In this document: positions 10,263 to 19,904 of the stretch, piece after piece
Layout: each line of letters opens with the position of its first letter
Position numbering within the stretch: position 1 is the stretch's first letter
NCBI RefSeq assembly: GCF_002214185.1
Contig: NZ_CP022161.1
Location: forward strand, 4,029,767 to 4,093,766
Source of the DNA: Streptomyces capitiformicae
GTDB lineage: Bacteria > Actinomycetota > Actinomycetes > Streptomycetales > Streptomycetaceae
Length of the DNA stretch: 64,000 nt
Reading direction: 5' to 3'
Notes under the pieces: model-generated
Databases searched by the model: none
Seen by the model: the letters and a program-made list of their open reading frames with translations, nothing else
Told to the model about the DNA's origin: nothing
Program-made: the position numbers and the translations under genes

Positions 10263-11043
10263 CCCGACGCGGCTGCGAGATGCGGTGGGCACGTTGGGGA
10301 TCCGGGTCGGCGGGGTGCTCATGGTGCACGCGTCCCTAGGTGGAACCGGCCTCGCTCCCGGCGCCGTACGCGACGTCCTCCTCGACGCGCTGGGCCCGCG
10401 CGGCACCCTCGTCGTGCCGGCCTTCACGCCGGAGAACTCCGACACCTCCCCCGCGTACCACCGGCTGACCGAAGGGATGAGCGAACGGGAGAAGGCCGAG
10501 TTCCGGGCGTCGATGCCGCCCTTCGAGCCGGATGCCTCCCCCTGCCCGACGATGGGCGCGCTCGCCGAGTGCGTACGGACCACGCCCGGTGCGGTCCGCA
10601 GCCTCCACCCGCAGACCTCCTTCGCCGGGCTCGGGCCCCGGGCGGCCGAGTTGCTCGCCGATCACGACCCGTACTGCCATCTCGGCGAGCGCTCGCCCCT
10701 GGCCTCGCTGTACGCGGCCGACGCTCAGATCCTGCTGCTGCGGGTCGGGTTCGAGGTGTGCACGGCGTTCCATCTGGCCGAGTACCGGATGTCCGCGCCG
10801 CCAGTGCGGACTTACCGCTGTGTGGTGAAGGCGAGGGGCAACTGGATCGAGTACGAGGATCTCGACCTGTGCGACCAGGACTTCGGCGAGATCGGGGCTC
10901 GGCTTCCGCGTGGTCTTGTCACTGAGCGGGAAGTGGCAGGAAAGGCCACAGTGCTCCTCCAGATGCGCGACGCCGTCGACGCGGCCCGTGAACTGATGTC
11001 CAGATATCGCGGACAAAATGGCGTGAACCAAACCAACGGGTGA
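10255..11043 (+). CDS. AAC(3)-family N-acetyltransferase
   Basis: 262 aa, ATG at 10255 overlapping the preceding remnant. Family motifs are VMVHASLGGTG-like at the N-terminus (LMVHASLGGTG), LVVPAFTPENSD, HPQTSFAGLGPRA (about 120-132) and HLGERSPLASLY (about 143-155). AAC(3) enzymes move an acetyl group from acetyl-CoA to the 3-amino group of aminoglycosides. Homologues in FxSxx-COOH loci are thought to have another target. The reading frame is intact although its neighbours on both sides are decayed. Substrate unknown. Confidence 0.82.
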   Translation: MADPTRLRDAVGTLGIRVGGVLMVHASLGGTGLAPGAVRDVLLDALGPRGTLVVPAFTPENSDTSPAYHRLTEGMSEREKAEFRASMPPFEPDASPCPTMGALAECVRTTPGAVRSLHPQTSFAGLGPRAAELLADHDPYCHLGERSPLASLYAADAQILLLRVGFEVCTAFHLAEYRMSAPPVRTYRCVVKARGNWIEYEDLDLCDQDFGEIGARLPRGLVTEREVAGKATVLLQMRDAVDAARELMSRYRGQNGVNQTNG

Positions 11044-11061
11044 AGGTGGCGTTAAGGCACA

Positions 11062-11651
11062 TTGTTGGCGATCCCGGACTCGCCGGCCTGCGAGCTGAAC
11101 CTGGCGGCCGACCTGTTCGCTGACGACCAGCGTGAAGAGGCGCTGCGGGCGGCGCAGGCGGCGCTGGGGGAGTACAAGAGGGTGGCGGGCGAGCAGCACC
11201 CGTACGCCCTGCCGCGCTCAACAACCTCGGCATCCACCAGTGGGCCTGCGGGGAGGCCGACGAGTCGGAGGCCCTGTTCCTGCGGGTCGTGCAGCGCATG
11301 ACCGAGGTCCTGGGCGAAGGGCACCCCCACACCCTGTTCGCGCGCGCCAGCTACGCCAACGTGCCGGCCGAGCGGGGCCTCGTCGAGGAGGCCTGAGCGC
11401 TGGAGGAGCCGGCCCGCAACATGCTCAAGGAGATCCTCGGCCCCCAGCACCCCGAGACCTTCGCCGTCATCAGCAACTCCGCGCTCACACTGCGCGCCCT
11501 CGGCCGTGAGGAGGAGTCCCACCGCCTCCGCGAGGCCACCTTGACCGACCTACGCCGCCTGAGCCGCCAACTGGGCGAGGGCAACGGCATCACCAGCCTG
11601 GCCCTCCGGGAACGCCGGATCTACCGGGACCTGGAGCCACTGGCGGTGTGA
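11062..11651 (+). pseudogene. Degraded TPR protein of the fxs locus (FxsT-like)
   Basis: TPR-like repeats run from about 11062 in one frame (ADDQREEALRAAQAALGEYKRV) to about 11210. They continue in another frame with NNLGIHQWACGEADESEALF, meet an in-frame TGA at 11394-11396, then resume in the same frame as NMLKEILGPQHPETFAVISN to the stop at 11649-11651. There is thus one frameshift and one nonsense codon, and the N-terminal regulatory domain of a normal FxsT is missing. The phrase LGPQHPETF is typical of the actinobacterial TPR family in FxSxx-COOH systems. Confidence 0.8.
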
Positions 11652-12005
11652 GCGTCCCCGCCCGCGAGTCCGCCAGGACGAGGTGAGCGCGAGCGCGTCG
11701 TCAATCCAGCCGTACTGCGAGGTCCGCAGCGCCTCGACGCTTGGTCACGGCTTCGCCGGCGCGCCGCATGAGGAACTCCGGACGACCAACTCCCATGTGA
11801 CGCGCTCGACTTCACGGCTCGCTGCGGCACGAATACGGCTCACGCCACGTGAGCGCCATGACCTACACGCGTCTTGACTTCACAGGACCTCCACGTCAGA
11901 TTCGAGACTCCGCACCACATCCGGGATGCAAGTAGTCAAACACCCCCGGGGAGCAGCACGGATCAGCACGGCCACCCATCCCATCGCCAGGCTGGAGCGA
12001 CCTGC

Positions 12006-13844
12006 ATGCCCAAGAGCGCGGATCCTGACAGACGTACGGCCGCACCGGCCGGACGTACGACCGCACCGGCCGGGCCTTCGCGGCGCCGGGTGCTCGGTAC
12101 CGCCGCGGGGGCGGGGGCCGTGTTCGCGGCCGGTGGGCTCACGGGCACGGCCGACGCCGCCGCCCCGCCCCTCCTCGGCACCTACGACGTCGTCGTCATC
12201 GGCTCCGGAGCCGCCGGGATGACCGCCGCGCTGACCGCCGCCAAGCGGGGCCTGAGCTGTGTGGTCGTGGAGAAGGCGCCGACCTTCGGGGGGTCGTCGG
12301 CACGGTCGGGGGCCGGGATCTGGCTGCCGAACAACAGTGTCATCAAGGCCGCCGGGGTGCCGGACACCCCCGCCAAGGCGGCCCAGTACCTCGCGGCCGT
12401 GGTCGGTGACGACGTGCCTGCCGACCGGCAGAAGGCCTTCCTGGACCACGGGCCCGCCATGCTCTCCTTCGTCATGGCGAACAGCCCGCTCCGGTTCCGC
12501 TGGATGGAGGGGTACAGCGACTACTACCCGGAGCTGCCCGGCGGGCTGTCGAACGGCCGCTCCATCGAGCCCGACCAGCTCGACGGGAACCTCCTGGGCG
12601 ACGAACTGGCCCGGCTGAACCCGTCGTATCTGTCCACTCCGGCCGGCATGGTCGTCTTCGGCGCCGACTACAAGTGGCTCGCCCTGACCGCCGTGAGCGC
12701 GAAAGGGCTCGCCGTCGCCACCGAGTGCCTCGCGCGGGGGACGAAGGCCGCGCTGCTCGGACAGAAGCCGCTCACCATGGGGCAGGCCCTGGCGGGCGGA
12801 CTGCGCGCGGGGCTCCTCGCCGCCGGCGTACCGGTGTGGCTCAACACCCCTTTGACGGAGTTGTACATGGAGGGCGGGGCGGTGGCCGGGGCGGTCGTCA
12901 CCCGCGACGGCGCCCCCGGTCTCGTACGCGCCCGGCGCGGCGTCATCGTCGGCTCCGGCGGCTTCGAGCACAACGCGGCCATGCGCGCGCGGTACCAGGA
13001 GCAGCCGGTGGGGACCGAGTGGACCCTCGGCGCGAAGGAGAACACCGGGGACGGCATACGGGCGGGGCAACAGGTGGGCGCGGCGACGGACCTGCTGGAC
13101 GACGCCTGGTGGGGGCCGGTCATCCCCACCCCCGGGCAGCCGTGGTTCTGCCTCGTCGAACGCACCCTCCCCGGTGGCCTGTTGGTCAACGCGGCGGGCG
13201 CACGCTTCGTCAACGAGGCGGGACCGTACAGCGACGTCGTCCACACCATGTACGAGCGCGACACCCCGTCCGCCGCACACATCCCGGCCTGGCTGATCGT
13301 CGACCAGAACTACCGCAACCGGTACCTCTTCAAGGACATCGCGCCGACGTTCCCGTTCCCCGACGAGTGGTACGACGCCGGGGCCGTCCACAAGACGTGG
13401 ACACTGGACGCGCTGGCCACCGCGATCGGCGTACCGGCGGCCGCCCTGCGCGCCACCGTCGACCGCTTCAACTCCCTTGCCCGGCGGGGCGAGGACACCG
13501 ACTTCGGGCGTGGCGACAGCGCGTACGACCACTACTTCACGGACCCCTCCGTGCGGCCCAACTCCTGCCTGGCACCCCTGTGGCTGCCGCCCTACTACGC
13601 CCTCCGCGTCGTCCCGGGCGACCTCGGCACCAAGGGCGGCCTCCTCACCGACGCCCGCGCCCGCGTCCTGCGCCCCGACGGCTCGGTCATCCCCGGCCTG
13701 TACGCGGCGGGCAACGCCAGCGCCGCCGTGATGGGCCGCAGCTACGCGGGGGCGGGTTCGACGATCGGGCCCGCGATGACCTTCGGGTACGTGGCGGCGC
13801 TGGACATCGCGGACAACCTCCAGGCACCCCGAGGGCCCTTCTGA
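12006..13844 (+). CDS. Tat-exported FAD oxidoreductase, 3-ketosteroid-1-dehydrogenase-like
   Basis: 612 aa. The ATG at 12006 has GGAG 8 nt upstream; the frame is open further 5' but without a better site. A twin-arginine signal (SRRRVLGTAAGAGAVFAAGG, about 26-45) precedes the FAD dinucleotide fold VVVIGSGAAGMTAAL and GGSSARSGAGIWLPN. Near the C-terminus AGNASAAVMGRSYAGAG and GPAMTFGYVAA match the fumarate-reductase/KstD flavoprotein family. KstD enzymes introduce a C1-C2 double bond into 3-ketosteroids; the actual substrate cannot be read from sequence. It stands alone. Confidence 0.8.
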   Translation: MPKSADPDRRTAAPAGRTTAPAGPSRRRVLGTAAGAGAVFAAGGLTGTADAAAPPLLGTYDVVVIGSGAAGMTAALTAAKRGLSCVVVEKAPTFGGSSARSGAGIWLPNNSVIKAAGVPDTPAKAAQYLAAVVGDDVPADRQKAFLDHGPAMLSFVMANSPLRFRWMEGYSDYYPELPGGLSNGRSIEPDQLDGNLLGDELARLNPSYLSTPAGMVVFGADYKWLALTAVSAKGLAVATECLARGTKAALLGQKPLTMGQALAGGLRAGLLAAGVPVWLNTPLTELYMEGGAVAGAVVTRDGAPGLVRARRGVIVGSGGFEHNAAMRARYQEQPVGTEWTLGAKENTGDGIRAGQQVGAATDLLDDAWWGPVIPTPGQPWFCLVERTLPGGLLVNAAGARFVNEAGPYSDVVHTMYERDTPSAAHIPAWLIVDQNYRNRYLFKDIAPTFPFPDEWYDAGAVHKTWTLDALATAIGVPAAALRATVDRFNSLARRGEDTDFGRGDSAYDHYFTDPSVRPNSCLAPLWLPPYYALRVVPGDLGTKGGLLTDARARVLRPDGSVIPGLYAAGNASAAVMGRSYAGAGSTIGPAMTFGYVAALDIADNLQAPRGPF

Positions 13845-14039
13845 TGGATCTCCGTGGAGGAATGGGTCCTTGACCGCGACGAACTGCAACGCAGGTTGCT
13901 TCACGCTCACCCTGATGATCGACGGCCTTGCACACCGCCGGCCCGACGCCCGACGCGGTTCCGGCCTGATCCCGCAGATGCGGGGACCAGGCCGGAGGGT
14001 TCACAGGTGCCGTACAACAGTCACCGTCGTAGCGTCATC

Positions 14040-17000
14040 TCATGGAGCGAGCCGGTAGGCGTTCATGATCGTCTCTCGCACGGTGTTGCCGCCCTTGTCC
14101 TTGAGGTCCACACGGAAGGACACGGCCTTGGCGGTCGCCGGGTGCTTCACGCTCACCGAGCGCGCCCCGTTCGCGTCGGTCGTCACGGTGAGCGGCTTCC
14201 AGGTCCGGCCGGCGTCGTAGGAGACGTTCACGGTCAGCGCGGCGACCTGCCCGGCCACGGCGGCCGCGCCGCTCACTTTCAGCGGCACCGCGAGCGTGCT
14301 GCCCGCCGGAGCCGTCCCGCGCAGGCTCAGCTTCGGCGCGAGCCGCACCGTCGACAGCGGCAGCCTGGCCGTGCCGTCCGACGCCGGCCGGGCCGAGGTG
14401 AACGTCCACACCCCTGCCACCTTCGTGCTGGTGGAGGTGTCCTCGGCCGAGCGGCTCGCCTCGACCGTCAGGCGGTACGCGGCGGAGGCGGCGGGGACTT
14501 CGGCGCTCAGCCAGTCCGTGGCCGAGCCCTCGCCGAGGATCCGCCCGCCGGATTCCAGCCGGGCGAAGCCGGTGGTGACGGTCGAGGACCCCGGGTTGCC
14601 GCTGCCGTCGTTGAACAGTGGGATCCTGGCGTCGATGTAGTCACCGGTCCGATTGGCACCTTGCTCCTCCGGGCTCCCTGCCGCGATATCGGGGCCGACC
14701 ACGCCGGTGTTGAACCTCAGGGTGTGGCTGGAGCCCGGCTTGTAGGTCACCTGCTTCTTGGTGTAGATGATGCGCACCTCGTTGCGGGCGTTGAGCTGCG
14801 CGGCCGTCCAGGACCAGCGCACGCCGGCCGTGCTGAGGTAGTGCGTGGTGGCCTGCGGCAGCTTCTGCTCCTGCGGTTCCTGTATGCCGACGCTGCTTCC
14901 GAGTTCGTCCAGCGGCGTGATGTGGACCTGGCCCTTGGCCCCGGTGACGGAGGCGCCGAAGCCGAGCTTCACCTCCGCGACCTCGGCCCGGGTGACGGTG
15001 CGGGTCAGGCCGGTGAAGAAGCTCCCCTTGCGGTTGAAGGCGAGCCGGTAGTCGACGTTCTTGCCGGCCGCGCCGGGGTTCTTCCACACTCCGTGGAACT
15101 GGGCCCGCATCGTGGCGGATGCCGGTCCGAGGGCGGCGGTGCGGATCGGCGGCACCCCGCTGGTCGACCAGGTGTTGAACGCGCCCACGGAGTCGTCGGA
15201 GTAACCGACGGTGGAGGTGACGAGCTTCGCGGCCGGATCCGGGGCCTTCACGGCGAACGGCTTCGCCTTGCGGGAGTCGAGGGTGACCGTGACGTTCCCG
15301 GTCACCTGCAGAACGGGCTGGACGAAGAAGCCGAGCTCGTTGTCCTCGGCGAAGACCAGGCTCTCCAGCTGGTAGGACCCCTTGCGCAGCCGCTGGACCA
15401 CCGTGCCGTTCGCGCGGTACGGGAGTTCCACGTACTCGCCGGGCTCGTCGACGAAATTGATCGTCGTCGCGTAGGTGGCCGGGTTCGCCCCGTCGGCGTC
15501 GATGTGCCGCACCGTGACGTCGTACGACTCCACCTCGCGCTCGACCACGAGACCGGTGCGCACCTGCTGGCCGTCTCCCGACGCCAGCACGGTGCCGCCG
15601 AAGACGCCGTCGAGGGTGCCCCTGCTCGTGTCGGCGGTGACGGTGGTCTTCGCGGTGCCGCCGGCCGGAACGGTGAGCCGGGTGTCCTTGACGGTGAACA
15701 TGCCGGCCGGGGCGGGTCCGCCCGACGGATCGACCCCGGAGGCGGTCAGCTGCAGGGTGACGGCCCGGGTGCCGTAGTTGCGGTAGGTGAGGGTCTTGGA
15801 GACCGGCTTGTCGTCGGCGTGCGGCCAGGCCTGCATGCCGAAGCCGAGGGAGCCCGGCTCGGAGACGACCACGGCGGTGGCGGCGCGCTCCAGGTCCACC
15901 CGGCCCGCGCCCTGCTGATGGGCGTTCAGCAGCGGGTTGGGCTTGGCCGAACCGGTCAGGAGCGCCTTCAGCCGCGCTCCGCTCCAGTCGGGGTGCTGCT
16001 GGAGCACCAGGGCGGCAGCGCCCGCGACGTGCGGGGAGGCCATCGACGTGCCGGATTGCGACACGTAGCCCTCGCTGGAGGGCACGTCGCTCTGCGTGGT
16101 CAGGGCGGCGGTGATGTCCACGCCGGGGCCGGTGATGTCCGGCTTGGGGCTGCCGTCGGCGTTCGGGCCGCGGCTGGAGAAGTCGGCGATCCGGTCCTGC
16201 TTGTCGACGGCGCCGACGGTGAGTGCCGCGGGAGCGCTGCCGGGCGACCCGAGCGTGCTGGGCTCGTCGCCCGCGTTGCCCGCGGCCACCACGAACAGGG
16301 CCTTGCCGGAGAGCCGGGCGACGGCCGCCTCCTTCGGGTCGACACCCGGGGTGTCGGGGGAGCCCAGACTCATGTTGACGACCTGCGCGCCCTGGTCGAC
16401 GGCCCACTGCATGCCGGCGACGATGTCCGAGGTCTCTCCCAAGCCGTCGTCGGCCAGGACCTTGCCGTCCAGCAGCTTCACGTCGGGCGCCACGCCCTTG
16501 TAGCGGCCGCCGGACTTCGCGCCGCTCCCGGCGAGGATGGAGGCCACGTGCGTTCCGTGCCCGAAGCGGTCCTTGACGTCGGGGGACTCGCTGAAGTTCT
16601 TCTGCGCGATCTCGACGCCCTTGAGGTCCGGGTGGGTCTCGTCCACGCCCGAGTCCAGGACCGCCACCGTGACGCCCTTGCCGGTGAAGCCCGACTTCCA
16701 CATGGCGGGCGCACCGATCTGCGGCACGCTCTCGGCCAGGGCGGCCCGGACCTTCGCGTCCAGCCAGATGTGGGCGATGGGCCGCGCCGGGGCGGCCGTG
16801 CCGCCTGCCGTACGGGCCGAAGAGCGGCTCGTGACGGCCGCCCACAGCGCCGGGGCACCGGTCTTGGGTGCCGCGAAGGCCTCGCCGCCGACCGCGGGCA
16901 GCGCACGGCGCTCGCGGACGGCCACGCCCGCGAACGGGTCGCCGGCGGCTGCCAAGTCCCTTGCGCCGACCTGCCGGTAGCCGACGATCAGCGGCAGCGT

Positions 17001-17420
17001 GCTGCGACGCGTGTCGTCGTAGCCGTCCCTGACTAACTGCGCGACGTCGAACAACTGCCGGTCGAGCACGCCGTCGGCGACCAGGCGCAGCGCGTCCTGC
17101 GGGACGACGTACGTGTGGCCGGCCTCGCGCCGCAGCGAGAAGCCGATCTTCTCACGGCCCTTGCCGCGCACGAGCCGAACAACCTGACCGTCGGAGCCGA
17201 CGACCACGCGGTCGCCGGTGATCAATGTGACGGTCGCCGGTGGCTTCACCTTCGCCCGGGTCTTCGTCCCGTCCTGCGCGGTGGAGCCGGCGGCTTGCGC
17301 CGACTGGCCCCCGACCGATACCGCTCCCGTGACCAGCGCCCCGGCCACTACGGCGGCCAGTGCCGCCGTTCTCGCGCGTGCTGTGGATACCACTCGCGTT
17401 TCCCCCGCCCTCGTGTGCAT
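14040..17420 (-). CDS. Secreted subtilisin-like (S8) serine protease
   Basis: 1126 aa from the ATG at 17420; a GTG at 17393 (residue 10) behind GGGGGAAA is an equally good start. A signal peptide (about 12-43) is followed by a pro-region to about 235. The catalytic domain has Asp256 in VAVLDSGVD, His288 in FGHGTHVAS, the oxyanion Asn in VAAGNAG and Ser459 in SGTSMASPH. About 600 further residues of beta-rich domains follow, with no membrane anchor or sorting signal. Large S8 proteases of this plan are common in Streptomyces. Nearby promoter sequence holds a 10-bp inverted repeat (17426-17435 and 17493-17502). Confidence 0.92.
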   Translation of the reverse strand: MHTRAGETRVVSTARARTAALAAVVAGALVTGAVSVGGQSAQAAGSTAQDGTKTRAKVKPPATVTLITGDRVVVGSDGQVVRLVRGKGREKIGFSLRREAGHTYVVPQDALRLVADGVLDRQLFDVAQLVRDGYDDTRRSTLPLIVGYRQVGARDLAAAGDPFAGVAVRERRALPAVGGEAFAAPKTGAPALWAAVTSRSSARTAGGTAAPARPIAHIWLDAKVRAALAESVPQIGAPAMWKSGFTGKGVTVAVLDSGVDETHPDLKGVEIAQKNFSESPDVKDRFGHGTHVASILAGSGAKSGGRYKGVAPDVKLLDGKVLADDGLGETSDIVAGMQWAVDQGAQVVNMSLGSPDTPGVDPKEAAVARLSGKALFVVAAGNAGDEPSTLGSPGSAPAALTVGAVDKQDRIADFSSRGPNADGSPKPDITGPGVDITAALTTQSDVPSSEGYVSQSGTSMASPHVAGAAALVLQQHPDWSGARLKALLTGSAKPNPLLNAHQQGAGRVDLERAATAVVVSEPGSLGFGMQAWPHADDKPVSKTLTYRNYGTRAVTLQLTASGVDPSGGPAPAGMFTVKDTRLTVPAGGTAKTTVTADTSRGTLDGVFGGTVLASGDGQQVRTGLVVEREVESYDVTVRHIDADGANPATYATTINFVDEPGEYVELPYRANGTVVQRLRKGSYQLESLVFAEDNELGFFVQPVLQVTGNVTVTLDSRKAKPFAVKAPDPAAKLVTSTVGYSDDSVGAFNTWSTSGVPPIRTAALGPASATMRAQFHGVWKNPGAAGKNVDYRLAFNRKGSFFTGLTRTVTRAEVAEVKLGFGASVTGAKGQVHITPLDELGSSVGIQEPQEQKLPQATTHYLSTAGVRWSWTAAQLNARNEVRIIYTKKQVTYKPGSSHTLRFNTGVVGPDIAAGSPEEQGANRTGDYIDARIPLFNDGSGNPGSSTVTTGFARLESGGRILGEGSATDWLSAEVPAASAAYRLTVEASRSAEDTSTSTKVAGVWTFTSARPASDGTARLPLSTVRLAPKLSLRGTAPAGSTLAVPLKVSGAAAVAGQVAALTVNVSYDAGRTWKPLTVTTDANGARSVSVKHPATAKAVSFRVDLKDKGGNTVRETIMNAYRLAP

Positions 17421-17597
17421 GCCAACGCGTTCTCCGGTATCACGCGCCTCAGCCGTGATCGGTTCTCGGAGGCGCTCGCAAATCCGGGGAGGGGAGAACG
17501 CGTGATCACCCCCGCCGACTGGTCACCGCCGCCCCGCTCGGTCCGGGATCTCGCCGACCGCCCCTGAGTCTCGGCCCCGCCCACCACCGCGTGCGGC

Positions 17598-17901
17598 CGT
17601 GCCCTGGAACGGATGTCCGCCCAGTACGAGCTCACCGCACGCCGCGTCCACACCTGCCGCGAGTTCCCCACAGCCCTCGCCCTGGTGCGAGCCCGGCCTG
17701 GGCGCGGCCGTGGTCCCCACCCTCGCCCTGGCCGACGCCCCACCCGAAACAGTGGACCCTCCCCACCGTCCCGGTAGCCGGGCACCGCCGCATCGCAGCG
17801 GTCCGGCGCCCGACCCGCTCGGGGCCGGAGCCTCTGTCTTGGTCAACGCCCTTCAGGAGGCCGCCATGGGCCTCGGTCTCACCCCTGTGACCGCCGGTTG
17901 A
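17598..17901 (+). pseudogene. LysR-type regulator remnant (substrate-binding C-terminus)
   Basis: Pieces of a LysR effector domain are spread over three frames: RRVHTCREFPTALALV from about 17640, GLGAAVVPTLALADAPPETV from about 17698, VPVAGHRRIAAVRRPTRSG from about 17771, and VLVNALQEAAMGLGLTPVTAG to the stop at 17901. The order and content match the last third of a LysR protein; the HTH half is missing. At least two frameshifts make it non-functional. Confidence 0.7.
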
Positions 17902-17965
17902 GGCGGGCCGGTTCACCTCCGGGCGCCATGGACTCAGGGGTGCCACCCGCGGGGCAGGTGCTCCC

Positions 17966-18358
17966 CTACCGCTTCGCGGTGGCCTGGTGGGCGAGGAGCT
18001 TCCATGTGCCGTCGGCGCGGGCCCACACCCCCAGCGAGCGATTGTCCAATTGCCTCCGTATTCCCCCCGCGCTCATACTCACGCGCATTTCGCCGATTAC
18101 CACGGCGGTGTCACCCACCACGGTCACACTGTCGACGACGTGATCAATGCGGTGGTACACGAAATAGGCGCTCTCGCATTTCCCGACAAACGAATCGAGC
18201 GTATCCAGAGTGCCGCTGGAATGCGTGTAGGAGAGATCGGGATGAGCGAGTTCGGCGAAACCGTCGAAGTCCCGTTCCACGATGACGCGGAAACGGCGCC
18301 TCTCCAGTTCACGTATGACATCCGCTTCACGTATGACATCCACGTCGTCAGTCTGCAC
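17966..18358 (-). CDS. NTF2/SnoaL-like protein
   Basis: About 130 aa using the GTG at 18358; the start is uncertain because no clear ribosome-binding site is seen and the frame is open upstream. The fold signature is [19 protein letters not shown], then [26 protein letters not shown] and [11 protein letters not shown], typical of DUF4440/SnoaL-like small-molecule or ketosteroid-isomerase-type domains. An 18-bp tandem duplication at 18319-18354 creates a repeated D-V-I-R-E near the N-terminus. It is divergent from the biosynthetic operon and could belong to it; function unknown. Confidence 0.65.
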   Translation of the reverse strand: MQTDDVDVIREADVIRELERRRFRVIVERDFDGFAELAHPDLSYTHSSGTLDTLDSFVGKCESAYFVYHRIDHVVDSVTVVGDTAVVIGEMRVSMSAGGIRRQLDNRSLGVWARADGTWKLLAHQATAKR

Positions 18359-18488
18359 CTTCGCCGGGCGCGAGTCGTGCGCCTTTCGGCCTAGTCCGAT
18401 CTGCCGAGTGCCATCCCGCCGAACAAGCAGAAAAGGCGAGGCTGCCCGACTTTCTCGACTCCTACGATCCCGTAACAGGAATGTCCTA

Positions 18489-18518
18489 AGTCCTGGCTCT
18501 CGAAGTCCTGGCTCTCGA
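18489..18518. repeat. 15-bp tandem duplication upstream of the biosynthetic operon
   Basis: Two exact copies of AGTCCTGGCTCTCGA (18489-18503 and 18504-18518) lie just 5' of the trpB2 ribosome-binding site GAAGGGAA. This could be a slipped-strand duplication in the leader or a regulator site. Confidence 0.7.
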
Positions 18519-18530
18519 AGGGAATCACCG

Positions 18531-19898
18531 GTGCTGAAGCGAGTCCTGCTTTCCGAGACCGATCTGCCCGACCGCTGGTACAACATCATTCCCGATCTCC
18601 CCGCTCCCCTCCCCGGCCCGCTCAACCCGGTGACGATGGCCCCGCTGCAGCCGGGGGATCTGGTCGACCTGCTCCCGCGGAAGGTCATCGAGCACGAGTT
18701 CACGCAGGACCGCTGGGTGGAGATCCCGGAGCGGGTGCGGGACGTGTACAAGATCTGGCGGCCCTCCCCGCTGGTGCGGGCGGAGCGGCTGGAGCGCGCG
18801 CTGGACACCCCGGCGCACATCTACTTCAAGTTCGAGGGTGTGTCCCCCTCGGGCTCGCACAAACCGAACACCGCCGTCGTCCAGGCCTACTACGCTGCCG
18901 AGGAGGGCGTGCGCCGGCTGACGACGGAGACCGGGGCGGGCCAGTGGGGCTCGGCGCTGTCGTTCGCCGGTGCGCTGTTCGGGCTCGAAGTGAACGTCTA
19001 CATGGTCCGCGCGTCGTTCGAGCAGAAGCCCTACCGCAAGTCGCTGATGCAGAGCTGGGGCGCCCAGGTGTTCGCCTCGCCCACGCAGCGGACCGAGGCC
19101 GGGCGGAAGATCCTGGCCGAGAACCCGGACTCGCCCGGCAGCATCGGCATCGCCATCAGCGAGGCCGTGGCGGACGCGCTGAGCCGGGACGACACCAGGT
19201 TCGCGCTGGGCTCCATCATGAACAACGTGCTGCTGCACCAGACCGTGATCGGCCTGGAGGCGAAGAAGCAGATGGAGATCATGGGCGAGTACCCCGACGT
19301 GGTGATCGGCTGCGTCGGCGGCGGCTCCAACTACGCGGGACTCGCCTACCCGTTCCTGGCGGACCGGCTCAGCGGCGAACGCCCCCGGACCCGGTTCGTC
19401 GCCGCCGAACCCGAGGCCTGCCCGACCCTCACCCGCGGCAAGCTGGCCTACGACTACCCGGACACCACCGGCCTGACCCCGCCGCTGTACATGCACACCC
19501 TCGGCCACGACTTCATCCCCGGCTCCATCCACGCCGGCGGGCTGCGCTACCACGGCGACGCGCCCAGCCTGTGCCTGCTGAAGGAGCACGGTCTGGTGGA
19601 GGCCAGGGCCTTCCCGCAGACCGACGTCTTCGACGCCGCGGTGCGCTTCGCACGGAGCGAGGGCTTCGTCATCGCCCCCGAGTCGTCGCACGGGCTGAAG
19701 GCGGCGCTCGTCGAGGCGCTGGCCGCCCGTGAGGCCGGGGAACAGCGGGTCGTGCTGTTCAACATCTCCGGGCACGGCAACTTCGACCTGGCCGCGTTCG
19801 ACTCCTTCCTGGCCGGGACGCTGGAGAACCCGACGGTCACGGACGAGCAGATCGCGGCGAGCCTGAGCGACCTCCCGTCCCCCGCCGCCTCGGCCTGA
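18531..19898 (+). CDS. TrpB2-type PLP-dependent tryptophan synthase beta-like enzyme
   Basis: 455 aa, GTG at 18531 with AAGGGA about 8 nt upstream. The long TrpB2 form is shown by the N-terminal extension and [14 protein letters not shown]-binding Lys111 is in PSGSHKPN, and the phosphate-binding loop is [12 protein letters not shown] (about 262-273). No TrpA gene is adjacent. TrpB2 enzymes join indole to serine or, in specialised pathways, other nucleophiles to serine-derived aminoacrylate. As first gene of an operon with a tryptophan-halogenase-family enzyme nearby, it may supply tryptophan or a modified amino acid to the pathway. Confidence 0.88.
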   Translation: MLKRVLLSETDLPDRWYNIIPDLPAPLPGPLNPVTMAPLQPGDLVDLLPRKVIEHEFTQDRWVEIPERVRDVYKIWRPSPLVRAERLERALDTPAHIYFKFEGVSPSGSHKPNTAVVQAYYAAEEGVRRLTTETGAGQWGSALSFAGALFGLEVNVYMVRASFEQKPYRKSLMQSWGAQVFASPTQRTEAGRKILAENPDSPGSIGIAISEAVADALSRDDTRFALGSIMNNVLLHQTVIGLEAKKQMEIMGEYPDVVIGCVGGGSNYAGLAYPFLADRLSGERPRTRFVAAEPEACPTLTRGKLAYDYPDTTGLTPPLYMHTLGHDFIPGSIHAGGLRYHGDAPSLCLLKEHGLVEARAFPQTDVFDAAVRFARSEGFVIAPESSHGLKAALVEALAAREAGEQRVVLFNISGHGNFDLAAFDSFLAGTLENPTVTDEQIAASLSDLPSPAASA

Positions 19899-19904
19899 GG
19901 GGCG

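Noticed and set aside
13854..17036. Very long plus-strand open frame (over 1000 codons)
   Set aside because: It is antisense to the S8 protease, whose motifs are certain; long antisense frames are expected at this GC bias.
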